64,000 bases of DNA from JBDHAC01 sp039588215. Its GTDB lineage: Bacteria; Gemmatimonadota; Gemmatimonadetes; Palauibacterales; Palauibacteraceae. Under the pieces are notes generated by a model. That model ran no database searches. It was not told the origin of the DNA and saw only the letters and a program-made list of their open reading frames with translations. Below, one piece after another: positions 1 through 9,040 of the stretch. Location of the stretch: assembly GCA_039588215.1 (NCBI GenBank), contig JBDHAD010000002.1, positions 16,436 to 80,435 of the forward strand, read 5' to 3'. Positions within the stretch are counted from its first letter, which is position 1, and the number at the start of each line of letters is the position of its first letter. A program made the position numbers and the translations under genes.

Positions 1-704
1 TCGGCCACCAACTCGCGCGCGAAGCTCCACGCCGCTGCCGAGGCGACTCGCCAGCTCACCGGGGCCCTGCCGTTCCGGCCAACCGCAGCGGGTGCGATCC
101 AACACTCCTGCTCCCAGAACCCAAGGGTGGCCTCCAGCATCGCCTCCTCGCGGGCTGCGAACTCGGTGGGAGAGTAACTGACAGTCTGGTGTGTAGTGAG
201 CCGTTCTCGGATGGCGCCCTCGTGATGCTCCCACTGCCGGTCGAGGTCGTTGAGCTTATGGTCGTAGCTCTCCCAATACGGCGGAAGCGAGAGCGCGAGA
301 TGCTCCACGCCGTCGAAGGTCGCGACCACGGTGCCGTCTTCAAAGGCGGTCGAGAACCCTACCTGGAATGCACGCTCCCCGGTTCCGGGCAACGGTGGAC
401 ACACGGTCGCGTACGTGCCGCTCCACGGATGGTGGAAGACCTGATAGGGGCGTCGGCCCTCGCTCTCCACGACGGACTCGGTCCATTGAGCGTGGCTGAA
501 GACGAAGTCGAGCTCCTCGAGGTGCTGGGTGGCCAGCTCGAACAGCGGGTCGATCTCGTTGGGGAGGTCAGCCGATTCGCAGACCTCTACGCGTGCCGGT
601 CGCAGCCGCAGACGGCGGATTTTGAGCCACACGCTTGAAAGGACCAACAGCTTCGTGCCCCCGCCCAGGGCCACAAAGATGAGCAGCACGATAAGCAGGT
701 TCAT
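1..704 (-). CDS. Hypothetical membrane-anchored protein, C-terminus off the left edge
   Basis: The minus-strand frame is open from an ATG at 704 to the window edge, giving about 234 codons. GGAG lies about 6 nt upstream of the start. The protein begins MNLLIVLLIFVALGGG, a single N-terminal transmembrane segment or uncleaved signal anchor, followed by a basic stretch (KIRRLRLRP) and a soluble domain rich in Trp, His and Glu. I do not recognise the family, so no function is proposed. The open frame, the ribosome site and the clear hydrophobic start make this a gene rather than an antisense shadow of anything on the plus strand. It is transcribed the same way as the ABC ATPase upstream, across a gap of about 210 bp in which I see no gene. 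Confidence 0.7.
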   Translation of the reverse strand, partial: MNLLIVLLIFVALGGGTKLLVLSSVWLKIRRLRLRPARVEVCESADLPNEIDPLFELATQHLEELDFVFSHAQWTESVVESEGRRPYQVFHHPWSGTYATVCPPLPGTGERAFQVGFSTAFEDGTVVATFDGVEHLALSLPPYWESYDHKLNDLDRQWEHHEGAIRERLTTHQTVSYSPTEFAAREEAMLEATLGFWEQECWIAPAAVGRNGRAPVSWRVASAAAWSFARELVA

Positions 705-918
705 CCGAACTCCGCTTCTTCCTGTTCGTATGCATCACGTCGCGCCGGTGGGCCGGCCTCCCGCGGCCTCCAACCTCCCATCCCATCCGATCAGCGCGCG
801 GGGGGGTCCTGCTGCAAGTTTCGGGTCCCTGGCACAACTCCACACGGGACATGGAGATGCGAGCGGACGCGCCTACGCGTGGGTCCCTCAGGTTGCCATG
901 CAGGGGGCAGGATGCGGC

Positions 919-2613
919 TTAGGACAAGACCCGAAGTGTGCGAAGGCGGTTGAGGGCCTTCGCCAACTCCTGCGGGCGAGGCATGGCGAGCTCGGGGCTC
1001 GGCTCGATCGCGATCAACCCCTCGGTGCGGGCCTTGGAGACCGCTTCGCGGACCAGGTCGCGGACCGGCACTGCCGCGTCACACATGGACCCGAGCTCCG
1101 CGAGCATCGCGCCGATGGCCCGCGCCTGCCCGTGGTCGATGAGCTGCTCCACGGCGCCCAAGTCCAAATCCGTGCGGCCGAACTGGATGGTCTCAGCGCC
1201 GTGGGTTCTGATGGCCGTCTTTCCGTCCCGGCGGCGTGGGTCGAAGCTCTCCGGTCGTGGGACCCGGTGGGTGGGGCGCAGCGGGTGATCCGGCTCGCCG
1301 ATCCGCCGGCCCGTAGGGTGCTTCGCCGCCACTCGCCGAGCTGCCTCTGTAACCAGGTGAGCTCTGTATTCCTCCATGAGGAGCACAGTGTCGGCCACGT
1401 CGAGGTAGTCGCCCCCGCCACCGGTCACGAGGATCGTGCTCACGCCCAGTGCGAGCAGCTCGTGCACGCGGTCGATCAACGGGGTGATCGTCTCTCGCTC
1501 CACGAGGTCCTGCATGCGGGCATCCCGAACCATCAAGTTCGTGGCGCAGGTGTCCTCGTCCATCAACAGGAGCGAAGTGCCCGCTTCGAGCGCCTCCATG
1601 ATGTCGGCCGCGAGGCTCGTGCTGCCGGACGCGTCTGGAGTGGAGAAGCTCCCGGTGTCGCGGGCGAGGGGCAGGTCATGGATGAACGGCCGCAGATCGA
1701 CGCCCGACACGGCTCGGCCATCTTCGCTGCGCACCTTGACTGCGTCCGCGGCGGTCACGGTCCATTCGCGCCCGTCCCCGGGGATGTGCGGGAATACGCC
1801 GAACTGGAGCGCTTCGAGGAGCGTGGTCTTCCCATGGAAGCCCCCACCGGTCACGACCGTGACGCCGGCGGGGATCCCCATCCCATCGACCTCGCCGTGG
1901 TGCAGTGTGCTGAGGGTAACGCGGAGCTCGGGCGGGCCCTCGAACGGGAGCGCCCCGGCGAGTGGGTCGCTGCTGACGCCGCTTCTTCGCGGAAGGATGC
2001 CGCCGTCGCGGACGAACGCGACCAGACCGCGCTCGGCGAGGCTTCCTTGCAGGTGGTCGTGATCTTCCGTCGTTCGGATCCAGCTCCATGCGAGCTTCTG
2101 ATCCACGCGGTCCCAGCACACGCTCGCGAAGGCACGTGGGAGGTGCTGTGTGAGGAGCTCGGCGGCCGAGCGTCCGAGGCAGCGTCGTCCGGAGGCGGGC
2201 AGCCCCACGCGGAAGCGGAGCGTCAGCCCGTCGGCGTCTATAGAACAGCCGGCACGCTCTACGACGATGGGGCTGCCGACGCTGACGAGTATCAGCCCCG
2301 ACTTCCCCGAGCCTCCCACGTGCGGGAGAGTCTCGCACGAGCGCTTGAAGGTGCGCAGCAGGAAATCGCACAGGCCGATTCTCCGTGGGGTAGTCGACCA
2401 GGCATCGTCGGGGATGCCGTGTCGGTCGGGAACTAGGTGAAGCCGCAGTTTGGAGGGGATCGCAAACGGATCACCCTGCACGTGGTCGATGTGCAGCGTG
2501 AAGTCATCTGCCGGCCACACACCTTTGGCTCGCTTGTAGGCCCGATATCCCTGGCCGTCGACGCCGTTTAGAAGACGACTCAGCTCGTCGAGCGATCCGC
2601 GCTCGGTCACCAA
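919..2613 (-). CDS. ABC-class ATPase (predicted, COG3044-type)
   Basis: About 564 residues, resembling the predicted ABC-class ATPase family (PF09818-like), stand-alone P-loop proteins without a transporter partner. A Walker A-type loop GGGFHGKTTLLEAL lies in the middle, near residue 255. It is followed by a Walker B-like LLLMDEDTCATN and a later STILVTGGGGDYLDVADTVLLM stretch typical of the family. The substrate and biological role are unknown. The start is TTG at 2613 or GTG at 2610; either overlaps the stop of the upstream DinB-like gene, so the two are probably co-translated. No membrane segment is visible, so it should be cytoplasmic. The family call is by motif recognition. Confidence 0.8.
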   Translation of the reverse strand: MVTERGSLDELSRLLNGVDGQGYRAYKRAKGVWPADDFTLHIDHVQGDPFAIPSKLRLHLVPDRHGIPDDAWSTTPRRIGLCDFLLRTFKRSCETLPHVGGSGKSGLILVSVGSPIVVERAGCSIDADGLTLRFRVGLPASGRRCLGRSAAELLTQHLPRAFASVCWDRVDQKLAWSWIRTTEDHDHLQGSLAERGLVAFVRDGGILPRRSGVSSDPLAGALPFEGPPELRVTLSTLHHGEVDGMGIPAGVTVVTGGGFHGKTTLLEALQFGVFPHIPGDGREWTVTAADAVKVRSEDGRAVSGVDLRPFIHDLPLARDTGSFSTPDASGSTSLAADIMEALEAGTSLLLMDEDTCATNLMVRDARMQDLVERETITPLIDRVHELLALGVSTILVTGGGGDYLDVADTVLLMEEYRAHLVTEAARRVAAKHPTGRRIGEPDHPLRPTHRVPRPESFDPRRRDGKTAIRTHGAETIQFGRTDLDLGAVEQLIDHGQARAIGAMLAELGSMCDAAVPVRDLVREAVSKARTEGLIAIEPSPELAMPRPQELAKALNRLRTLRVLS

Positions 2614-3179
2614 CCCATCCGGTTACGGAGTGACGTGATGTGAGCCACGTGGTGGGCCCCGTGCCATGCGTACAGTTGCAGGAGCACGTCGAGGTCCATC
2701 TCCCCCAACTCAGGGTGGTCGAGCCGGCGCCGATAGTCGTCGTGCGAGAGCGAGCGGAGCCACGGCACCCAGCGGGCATGCAGCGCATCGAGCAAGGCAA
2801 GTGACACGTCGACTGGGGCATGTCGGGCGTCGACCAACTCTCCCCAGGCGGCCTCGTCGTACGTGCGGATCGTCGGGACGTCCTCCGTCACGGTGAGCTT
2901 GAAGCGCATGTAGCTGTTCAGGTGGCTGTCCGGGATGTGGTGCGCCACCTGTCGGACCGTCCATCCTCCCGGACGATACACGGTGTCGAGTTGTGCCTCG
3001 TCGAGCCCGTCCACCGCGACTCGGAGTGCGGCGGGGGCCGCGGCGATCTCGTCCCACATCCCCTCACGGCCCTCGGCGGTGAGCGTCCTGAGTGGCGAGA
3101 ATCGCCCTATGGGGAATCGGAGGACTTCGAGCTCGTCCTCACTGTGGTTGGTCGCACCTTGATGGGTCGCATCCGTCAT
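2607..3179 (-). CDS. DinB/YfiT (BstA-like) putative metal-dependent protein
   Basis: A 190-residue protein of the DinB superfamily, closest in layout to YfiT/BstA, a four-helix-bundle metal-dependent transferase-type family. The metal-ligand histidines are seen in the segment VRQVAHHIPDSHLNSY (about residues 76-91) and in the C-terminal AWHGAHHVAHI. The length fits the family. BstA proteins transfer bacillithiol in Firmicutes; that substrate need not apply here, so only the fold and metal site are claimed. The ATG start at 3179 faces the divergent membrane-protein gene at 3379. Its stop overlaps the start of the ABC-class ATPase, suggesting one transcript. Confidence 0.85.
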   Translation of the reverse strand: MTDATHQGATNHSEDELEVLRFPIGRFSPLRTLTAEGREGMWDEIAAAPAALRVAVDGLDEAQLDTVYRPGGWTVRQVAHHIPDSHLNSYMRFKLTVTEDVPTIRTYDEAAWGELVDARHAPVDVSLALLDALHARWVPWLRSLSHDDYRRRLDHPELGEMDLDVLLQLYAWHGAHHVAHITSLRNRMGW

Positions 3180-3378
3180 GTGTCTTCACCATCCATCGCG
3201 GGTCGCTGTGGGGCCGGTCTCCGAACGGCTCATCTTCGAAAGGGGCCGATCGACCTGGGGATTACATTATCATGCACGGCCCATGGCGCGTCGAGTGATC
3301 GGTGTGCATCGTTCCCCCGCGAGTGCAGCGTTCCGGCGCTCGATCCGGTTCCCGTATTCCCGTCAAGGAGCACAGGTC

Positions 3379-3822
3379 ATGGGTAAGACGATCGGCAGCG
3401 TGATCCTGGGGTATCTGGTGATGGTCGTCGTGGTCTTCGGAACCTTCTCGCTTGCCTTCCTCGTGCTCGGAACGGGGGGTTCCTTTCGGGAGGGATCGTA
3501 CGACATCTCCAGCCTGTGGATCGTCGTGAGTATCATCCTCGGGTTCATCGCCGCAGTGGTGGGAGGACTGGTCTGTCTCGCCGTGGCCCGGGAGGAGAGA
3601 GCGGCCCATATCCTCGCGCTCGTCGTGATCGCGTTGGGGATCGTGTTCGCGCTGCCGCAATTGACCGGGGGCATCGAGGACCCGGGCCCGCGGCCGGCCG
3701 ATATGGCCACGTTCGAAGCGATGCAGAGCGCCCGGCAGCCCACGTGGCTGGCGTTGTTGAACCCGCTGATCGGGGCGGCCGGGATTCTGACCGCGGTCCG
3801 GCTCAAGAAGAAAAAGGTCTGA
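3379..3822 (+). CDS. Small four-helix membrane protein
   Basis: 147 residues starting at an ATG with AAGGAG 8 nt upstream, which selects this start over longer in-frame options. Four hydrophobic stretches are visible: GYLVMVVVVFGTFSLAFLVL, SLWIVVSIILGFIAAVVGGL, HILALVVIALGIVFALPQL and WLALLNPLIGAAGILTAV. The protein ends in a lysine-rich tail (RLKKKKV), so it is an inner-membrane protein with a cytoplasmic C-terminus predicted by positive-inside reasoning. I do not recognise a named family. It is monocistronic and divergent from the DinB-like gene. Confidence 0.75.
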   Translation: MGKTIGSVILGYLVMVVVVFGTFSLAFLVLGTGGSFREGSYDISSLWIVVSIILGFIAAVVGGLVCLAVAREERAAHILALVVIALGIVFALPQLTGGIEDPGPRPADMATFEAMQSARQPTWLALLNPLIGAAGILTAVRLKKKKV

Positions 3823-3889
3823 CGCCGCGGTTGGCGCCGCTTCCGGCGTCGGCTTGGCCAGCGCTCGGGCGCGAGCCTGGCCGCCCGCC

Positions 3890-5500
3890 TTATCGCTCCG
3901 GCGGTTGCCTCCACTCTACCGGGGGTAGCACGACCTTCTCCGGTAGGCCCGACATGTCTCCGGTCGTGACGAACCGTTCGAGCGCCATACGGAACTCGTC
4001 CGACGCATCCAGCGCCTCGCTGAGCGCGCCGTGCGTCCCGCGCTCCACAAGCACGAAACGGCTTACCTTGAAGTGGGGGACGAGCTGGAGCGCGTTCTCG
4101 AGCGGCGTCGACATGTCCCAATTCCCGTGCACGATGACCGTCGGGATGTCGGTGTCGAAGTTCTCCCGGAACTTATCTCCCAGGTCGGCGTCCCACGCGG
4201 GGCACGTCACCTGATAGAACCAGCCGAGGTTGCCCACGACCTCTGCGCCCCGATCCTCCAGCATCTGGCCGGCGCGGGCGGGGCTGATCCCGGACCCACA
4301 ATCGAGCATGAAGAACGCGGCGGTCGGTATGCCTGGCGCACGGGTACGGCTCGCGAGCTGACGATTGGCGGGGACCCGGAAGTCGCCCTCATGGAGTCGG
4401 ATGATGTCTGCGGGCCAACCGGCCATGCGATGGCCGCGCAGACTCGGGGTGAAGCCGCTCCACAGAGATCGGAAATCTTCGCCCGTCAGGATCACGTCGA
4501 CCGAATCGCGTGAGCCGGGCCGTTTGATGCGAACCGTGATGGGCTCGGAGTCGGCGCGCTCGATCACTTCCCGAAAGGCGGCAATGAGCCCGCCCGCCGG
4601 AATCCGATCGCCGAGGGCGCCCGACGCCTCCGCGTCAGCGGCCGTCCGCTCCAGCGCCTTCAGCACCCAACCGGGCATGTCGTACGTGTGGTCGGGGCCT
4701 TCCATGCCGTTCAGGACCGCACGCTCTACGATCTCCGGGTAGTACCGGAGCACGGTCATCCCCCAGTGTGATCCAAAGCTGCCGCCATGGACCTGGATTC
4801 TCTCGTAGCCCAAGGCCTCGCGGACATCGTTCACATCGGCGGCGGCTTCGATCACGGTGAGCCCGCTAAGATCCACCCCCTCACCCTCCCACTTCGCCCG
4901 ACATCGTTGAGCAGCGGTGAACATCTGGGTGGCCCGTACCTCGAGCGTCGGCTCGATGTCGGGGCCCAACGGCTCCGCGGATTCACACGCGGTGTTTGGC
5001 GCCGAGGATCCGATTCCCCGCTGGCCGACGACCACCACGTCGGCGAGGTGGAAGCGGGGCGCGATGTACTCCTCGAAGAATCCCTCTCGCTCGAGCTGGC
5101 TCCCGAACCCGGGCCACCCCGGCCCGCCATTCAGCCGGAAGACGGGAGGAGTCGAGGGGTCGGCCTCGGGGCCCGCGGGGAAGCGGTGGAACTCGAGCGC
5201 GATCACCCCGGTGCCGGGCGTGGCTCGGTTGGCCGGCACGTAGAGCACGCCCCGTTCGGCTTCGTAGACACCGCCATCCTCGCGCGGGATCTCTACCGTG
5301 GAGAGCAGGAGTGTGCCCGGTGGGTGCGCCTCCACCTCCGAGCTCGGTGCAGGCTCCGGTGCCTGCGCCGCCAGGATACTGGGCACCACCAGCAAGAGCA
5401 GGAGTGCCGGAAATGAGAACGCCCCGGTTGGGCGGAGCGGTCGGCCTGAAAGCGGTCGGCCTGGATTCGAAGTGAGTTCCGTCATGTTGACGTCCCGCAT
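3890..5500 (-). CDS. Exported alpha/beta hydrolase, S33 (tripeptidyl aminopeptidase-like)
   Basis: 536 residues with an N-terminal signal peptide (FSFPALLLLLVVPSILAAQA), so it is probably periplasmic or secreted. The mature protein has the S33/prolyl-iminopeptidase-like order: oxyanion region FRLNGGPGWPG, then QRGIGSSAPNTAC, the nucleophile elbow HGGSFGSHWG, a cap region, and C-terminal HGNWDMSTP and GTHGA carrying the likely Asp and His. This family includes tripeptidyl aminopeptidases that trim N-terminal residues from peptides. The exact substrate cannot be read from sequence. A second in-frame ATG at 5485 would still keep the signal peptide. It is monocistronic and divergent from the ACT-domain gene. 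Confidence 0.85.
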   Translation of the reverse strand: MRDVNMTELTSNPGRPLSGRPLRPTGAFSFPALLLLLVVPSILAAQAPEPAPSSEVEAHPPGTLLLSTVEIPREDGGVYEAERGVLYVPANRATPGTGVIALEFHRFPAGPEADPSTPPVFRLNGGPGWPGFGSQLEREGFFEEYIAPRFHLADVVVVGQRGIGSSAPNTACESAEPLGPDIEPTLEVRATQMFTAAQRCRAKWEGEGVDLSGLTVIEAAADVNDVREALGYERIQVHGGSFGSHWGMTVLRYYPEIVERAVLNGMEGPDHTYDMPGWVLKALERTAADAEASGALGDRIPAGGLIAAFREVIERADSEPITVRIKRPGSRDSVDVILTGEDFRSLWSGFTPSLRGHRMAGWPADIIRLHEGDFRVPANRQLASRTRAPGIPTAAFFMLDCGSGISPARAGQMLEDRGAEVVGNLGWFYQVTCPAWDADLGDKFRENFDTDIPTVIVHGNWDMSTPLENALQLVPHFKVSRFVLVERGTHGALSEALDASDEFRMALERFVTTGDMSGLPEKVVLPPVEWRQPPER

Positions 5501-5749
5501 TCAATCGCCGTGTCTTGTCTCGAGGGTGTGAGTCGCGGCCCCCATGCCCCTGGGTCCACCCGACGTGCCCGAAGTGAGGGAACCGATACCCGGCTGGCTG
5601 AGGGCGCAAGCCAACAACGTCATCGCGCTGGATCCTGGAGAGCCGTACGGACGCTTGCCGCTCCGAGTTTGATTTGGTTGATTTGGAATCGGGAGGACCT
5701 GTGTGAGCGACGGGTGACTCAGGTCCCAATGGCAACCGCCGGGGGTGGG

Positions 5750-6166
5750 ATGATGGCCTACACGATCAGACGCGTCGACTACTTCTACACAACCGTACGA
5801 GATCAGCCGGGCTCCGCGTACACGCTCCTGGCCGCGCTCGCTGATCAGGGGATCAACCTCGTCGCGTTCACCGCGGTGCCGGTCGGACCGATGCGCGCAC
5901 AGCTCACGCTCTTTCCCCACGATTCGGGACAGCTCCAGAGGGCCGCCAAGAAAGCGGGGATGCAGCTGGACGGGCCGAACCCGGCCCTGCTGGTCCAGGG
6001 CGATGACGAGCTGGGGGCGCTCGCGAAGGTCCACGAGCGACTGTATCAAGCGAACGTAAACGTGTTCGCCTCGAGCGGGGTCGCGGACAACAGCGGGAGC
6101 TACGGCTACGTCCTGTACGTGAAGCCCGAGGATTACGAGCGAGCGGCGGCGGCGCTGAAGGTGTAG
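5750..6166 (+). CDS. ACT-domain protein
   Basis: 138 residues comprising two ACT-like halves. The first is RDQPGSAYTLLAALADQGINLVAF, matching the ACT pattern of a glycine-containing loop followed by a helix. The second is near the C-terminus (LYQANVNVFASSGVADNSGSYGYVLYV). ACT domains bind amino acids or other small ligands and regulate enzymes in cis or trans. This stand-alone form has no catalytic partner next to it, so its target is unknown. Two adjacent ATGs (5750, 5753) and one at 5729 are possible starts; I chose 5750 because it sits next to the conserved core. Genes on both sides run in the opposite direction. Confidence 0.75.
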   Translation: MMAYTIRRVDYFYTTVRDQPGSAYTLLAALADQGINLVAFTAVPVGPMRAQLTLFPHDSGQLQRAAKKAGMQLDGPNPALLVQGDDELGALAKVHERLYQANVNVFASSGVADNSGSYGYVLYVKPEDYERAAAALKV

Positions 6167-6190
6167 GGCGCCGGCAACGGCCCGCCCGTC

Positions 6191-7417
6191 CTACGCGAGC
6201 TTCCCCTTCCAGCCCCTGGGGACCTTCAGATCCCCGGCTCCGGTGAATGCGGCCAGGCTGGCCAGCGACTCGCGAAGACCCGTCACGAGCTCGCTGCCGT
6301 CGTCGCAGCCCTTCTCCAGGTGCAACGACTTGATCTCGAGCAGGCCACGATCCCGGTGCAGCTTGGGGTCGAGCCGCCCGACTAGCCGACCCTGGTGCAG
6401 GATCGGGAGCACGTAGTACCCGTATTCGCGCTTGGCCGGAGGGACGTAGATCTCGATTCGGTAGCGGAAGTCGAGCAGCTCCTCCGCGCGCTCCCTCCGC
6501 CATAGCAGGGAATCGAAGGGGCACAGCAAGGTGGTGCCCTCGGGGGCGGATAAAGCGTCGAGTTCGTCGAGGTGTTCGGGGAGCGCATAGCACGGTCCGC
6601 GCACGCCATCCACTCGCACTCTTACGATCCGCCCGACCTTCAGATTCCGGGCGATCACGCGGCGACGTGTCTCGGCCTTGAGGCTCGGGGCGGTCCAGTA
6701 ATTGAGCAGGTGCCGCTCGCTCGCGATCCCGTTCCCCGACAGCCCGATCAGGAGCCAGCTGTCCTCGAACTCGGTCGGGGTCGCGGCATCGCCCTCCGGG
6801 TAGACCCGTTCTGCCAGATCGTACACGCACCGGAAGTGACGACGCTCGCGCACGGCCACCCGTCCGTCGTGCCACAGCAGCTTGAGCGAGCGCTTGTCCT
6901 CTTTCGGCATCGGCATCGCGCCCCCGAGCAGGCCCGGGTCACCGAGCTTCTCGTCCGTTCGCTCGAAGTCGGCGCTCTCGAGCGGACCCTCCGCCCGCAA
7001 CCGCCTGAGGACGCGACGCTTCGACGCGGTGGAGGTCGAGTACACCGACCACCACGCCTTGCCGCTCCAGCTCTTGGGGGGAAAGCGTCGCATGCGCCGC
7101 CGACCGAGTGGGAGGTGCGAGATTGGGAGGATCGAGGCTTCATGCCCCCAGTACTCGTACGCGGCCCGGTCCCGGTACGCCCACCGATCGACCTGCTTCC
7201 GGTCGAACGCGCCGAAACGGCTCCACAGGGTCAGATAGTGCGCCCGATCCAGCACGTTGATCGTGTCGAGCTGGAGGGCCCCCGTGCGCTCGAGGTGATC
7301 GGTCAAACTGACGCGGGTCAGAGGCTCGGCTCCGCGCGGGCGATCTATACCCTGGCGCTGGAACCACAGCCGGACGACGCTCTCACGATCGATGCGGGGC
7401 GGGGCAGGTGATGCCAT
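6191..7417 (-). CDS. YcaQ/AlkX-type winged-helix DNA glycosylase
   Basis: 408 residues of the HTH_42 family typified by E. coli YcaQ (AlkX), a glycosylase that unhooks alkylated or cross-linked bases. The N-terminal RLWFQRQGI and the family signature LQLDTINVLDRAHYLTLWSR, which contains the QxD catalytic-type motif, are present. They are followed by the conserved AYRDRAAYEYWGHEAS segment and the C-terminal CPFDSLLWRRERAEELLDF and REYGYYVLPILHQGRLVGR blocks. Length is normal for the family. It is cytoplasmic and probably acts in base excision or interstrand-crosslink repair. The nearest gene downstream is convergent, so it is likely transcribed alone. Confidence 0.88.
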   Translation of the reverse strand: MASPAPPRIDRESVVRLWFQRQGIDRPRGAEPLTRVSLTDHLERTGALQLDTINVLDRAHYLTLWSRFGAFDRKQVDRWAYRDRAAYEYWGHEASILPISHLPLGRRRMRRFPPKSWSGKAWWSVYSTSTASKRRVLRRLRAEGPLESADFERTDEKLGDPGLLGGAMPMPKEDKRSLKLLWHDGRVAVRERRHFRCVYDLAERVYPEGDAATPTEFEDSWLLIGLSGNGIASERHLLNYWTAPSLKAETRRRVIARNLKVGRIVRVRVDGVRGPCYALPEHLDELDALSAPEGTTLLCPFDSLLWRRERAEELLDFRYRIEIYVPPAKREYGYYVLPILHQGRLVGRLDPKLHRDRGLLEIKSLHLEKGCDDGSELVTGLRESLASLAAFTGAGDLKVPRGWKGKLA

Positions 7418-7541
7418 GGCCTACGTATAACGCGAGCCAGCCGATTGCGCATGTGAGTGGGAGTGAGGAAGCGCGAGGGCCGACGGCTTAGTTGGGAGGC
7501 TGGGAGGCCGCCGCCTGACCCTCGCGCCGAGCCGTAAAGCG

Positions 7542-8657
7542 TTACATGATCTCGGACCACGTGCCCGGCTCCTCGACCATCGGGCCGAGGCCGCGAAGCG
7601 CGAGCTGGATGTTGCATGAGTGGTATTGGAGATCCCAGTTCCCGTTCGCTTGGACGGGGTTCGCTGAGGCTTGATTCAACAGCAGGTTGAGGCCGGCGAC
7701 GACCGCGCCGCGCACCTTCTGCTTTCCGTTGCTGGTGACGTCGTCCCCGACGAGGATGAGCCCATCCCACTGCAGGTTGCCGCTCAACGTCACGTCGTTC
7801 AGCACCACCAGGGTCCCGCGCCCGCTCATGGTCGGGTTCATCTGATAGCCGGGCTGGTCGATCAGAATGACCGGCCAGTCTCCCGGCGCGACCTGGCTCC
7901 GGAAGCTCGGGTACCCCGTCTGAGACACGACGTAGTCGAACCCCACGTAGTTGCCGCTGATCAAGCTCTGCCACGGGATCTTGGTAGCCTGGAGCATGGC
8001 CATCGCGATGCTGCTCGAGTCCACGGCGGGATTCCCGGCGAAGCCCCGGGTCTGGGTGGCGCTCGTGGAGCTGGGGGTGCGCGCGTTGAGCAGTCCACGC
8101 GTCCGGAGACCCCCGGGCGGCACGACGAGGCCGGCCACGTCCTGCGTTCCGCCGATCGAGCAGTCTGCGGGCGTCGCCGCATCCATGCCCGAGACGAGCC
8201 CCGCCGCGCCGTTCTTGTTCAAACCGCCGGGTGCGACCACAGCCGCGTACAGGTTGAACGGTGCCGGTGCCTCGAGCACCGTCCTGCTCAACATCCTGGT
8301 CGCGCCGAGCCCATCCGGTCGGGTGTATGCACCGCGTGAGAGTACGCGCCAGAGCGCGCTCGCATCGTCGACCCCAACCAGCCGCTCTCCCCAGACGTAG
8401 GTCGAACCAGACGGGAAGTGGTACACCTGCGTATCGGTCGAGACGTTCCCCCGGGCCAGGTAGTTGGCGAGTCCCGCATCCGCCATGTAGAAAGCGTCCA
8501 CGCTGCTGCGGTGGTTCTCGCTCACCCGGAGATCGGTATGTGAGAGAAGGAAGCCGGCCGTGGAGATCGCGGTCAGGGCGAGGAGGGCCAGGAGGGTCGC
8601 CGCGAGGGCAAACCCGTTCTGGTCATGACGTTGGCTACGGCGTTGCCTTACTTCCAC
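7542..8657 (-). CDS. PilX-like type IV pilus assembly protein
   Basis: 371 residues starting at GTG. After a short basic leader comes GFALAATLLALLALTAISTAGF, a prepilin-like N-terminal helix. The following residues (RVSENHRSSVDAFYMADAGL) match the PilX/PilW-type pattern of a helix with an A-Y/F-x-A-D-A-G-L turn. The rest is beta-rich and Ser/Gly/Thr-rich with scattered Cys, consistent with a surface-exposed minor pilin or pilus-associated protein. No other pilus gene is in the window, so this is an orphan member. The usual invariant Glu at mature position 5 is not present at the expected place. Confidence 0.65.
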   Translation of the reverse strand: MEVRQRRSQRHDQNGFALAATLLALLALTAISTAGFLLSHTDLRVSENHRSSVDAFYMADAGLANYLARGNVSTDTQVYHFPSGSTYVWGERLVGVDDASALWRVLSRGAYTRPDGLGATRMLSRTVLEAPAPFNLYAAVVAPGGLNKNGAAGLVSGMDAATPADCSIGGTQDVAGLVVPPGGLRTRGLLNARTPSSTSATQTRGFAGNPAVDSSSIAMAMLQATKIPWQSLISGNYVGFDYVVSQTGYPSFRSQVAPGDWPVILIDQPGYQMNPTMSGRGTLVVLNDVTLSGNLQWDGLILVGDDVTSNGKQKVRGAVVAGLNLLLNQASANPVQANGNWDLQYHSCNIQLALRGLGPMVEEPGTWSEIM

Positions 8658-9040
8658 AAGGGACCCCCGCGGTCAGCCCATTTTTTTCCGACTCGGCCGC
8701 CAGGCTGTCGCCTTCTGTCGACGGTTCACGAGCACGGGTCTCCGATATCGCCGCACACCACGCCGTGCAAAGCGAGGACCGTCGCGAACACGCGATTCCG
8801 GGCTCACAAGCATCAGACGTTCGCAAGATCAGTGCTGATATTGTGTTACGAGAACGGCGCGTGGGTCGCGAGCGAAACGCCGTGTGGCCGGGATCCGGCA
8901 GAACGCGACGCAACGTCGGTCGGACGGTGGGGCAGTTCGCCGCTGCTGCGTGCAGACCGCGGCAAGGGCCCGGATCCGGGTACGGGGACGACACTTCGCG
9001 CTCTCGACGGACTGGTTCTCCCGACGTAGGTTCGCGGCCC
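8658..9040. other. Divergent intergenic region, 383 bp, no gene seen
   Basis: This region separates the start of the pilX-like gene from the start of the membrane-protein gene at 9041, so it must hold both promoters. I see no convincing coding frame. A short palindrome (ATCAG-TG-CTGAT, 8828-8839) and a T-run at about 8680-8686 are the only noticeable elements; neither is strong enough to name. Confidence 0.5.

Noticed and set aside
529..2436. Long plus-strand open frame (about 635 codons) opposite the ABC-class ATPase
   Set aside because: Composition is Arg/His/Gly-rich with no domain; the minus strand has clear Walker motifs. A GC-rich antisense shadow.
5669..5686. Tandem TTGATTTGG duplication upstream of the ACT-domain gene
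   Set aside because: Two 9-bp copies only; may arise by chance or slippage and matches no known site.
8658..8686. Bulged hairpin followed by seven T residues near 8680
   Set aside because: No plus-strand gene ends just before it, so it has no transcript to terminate.
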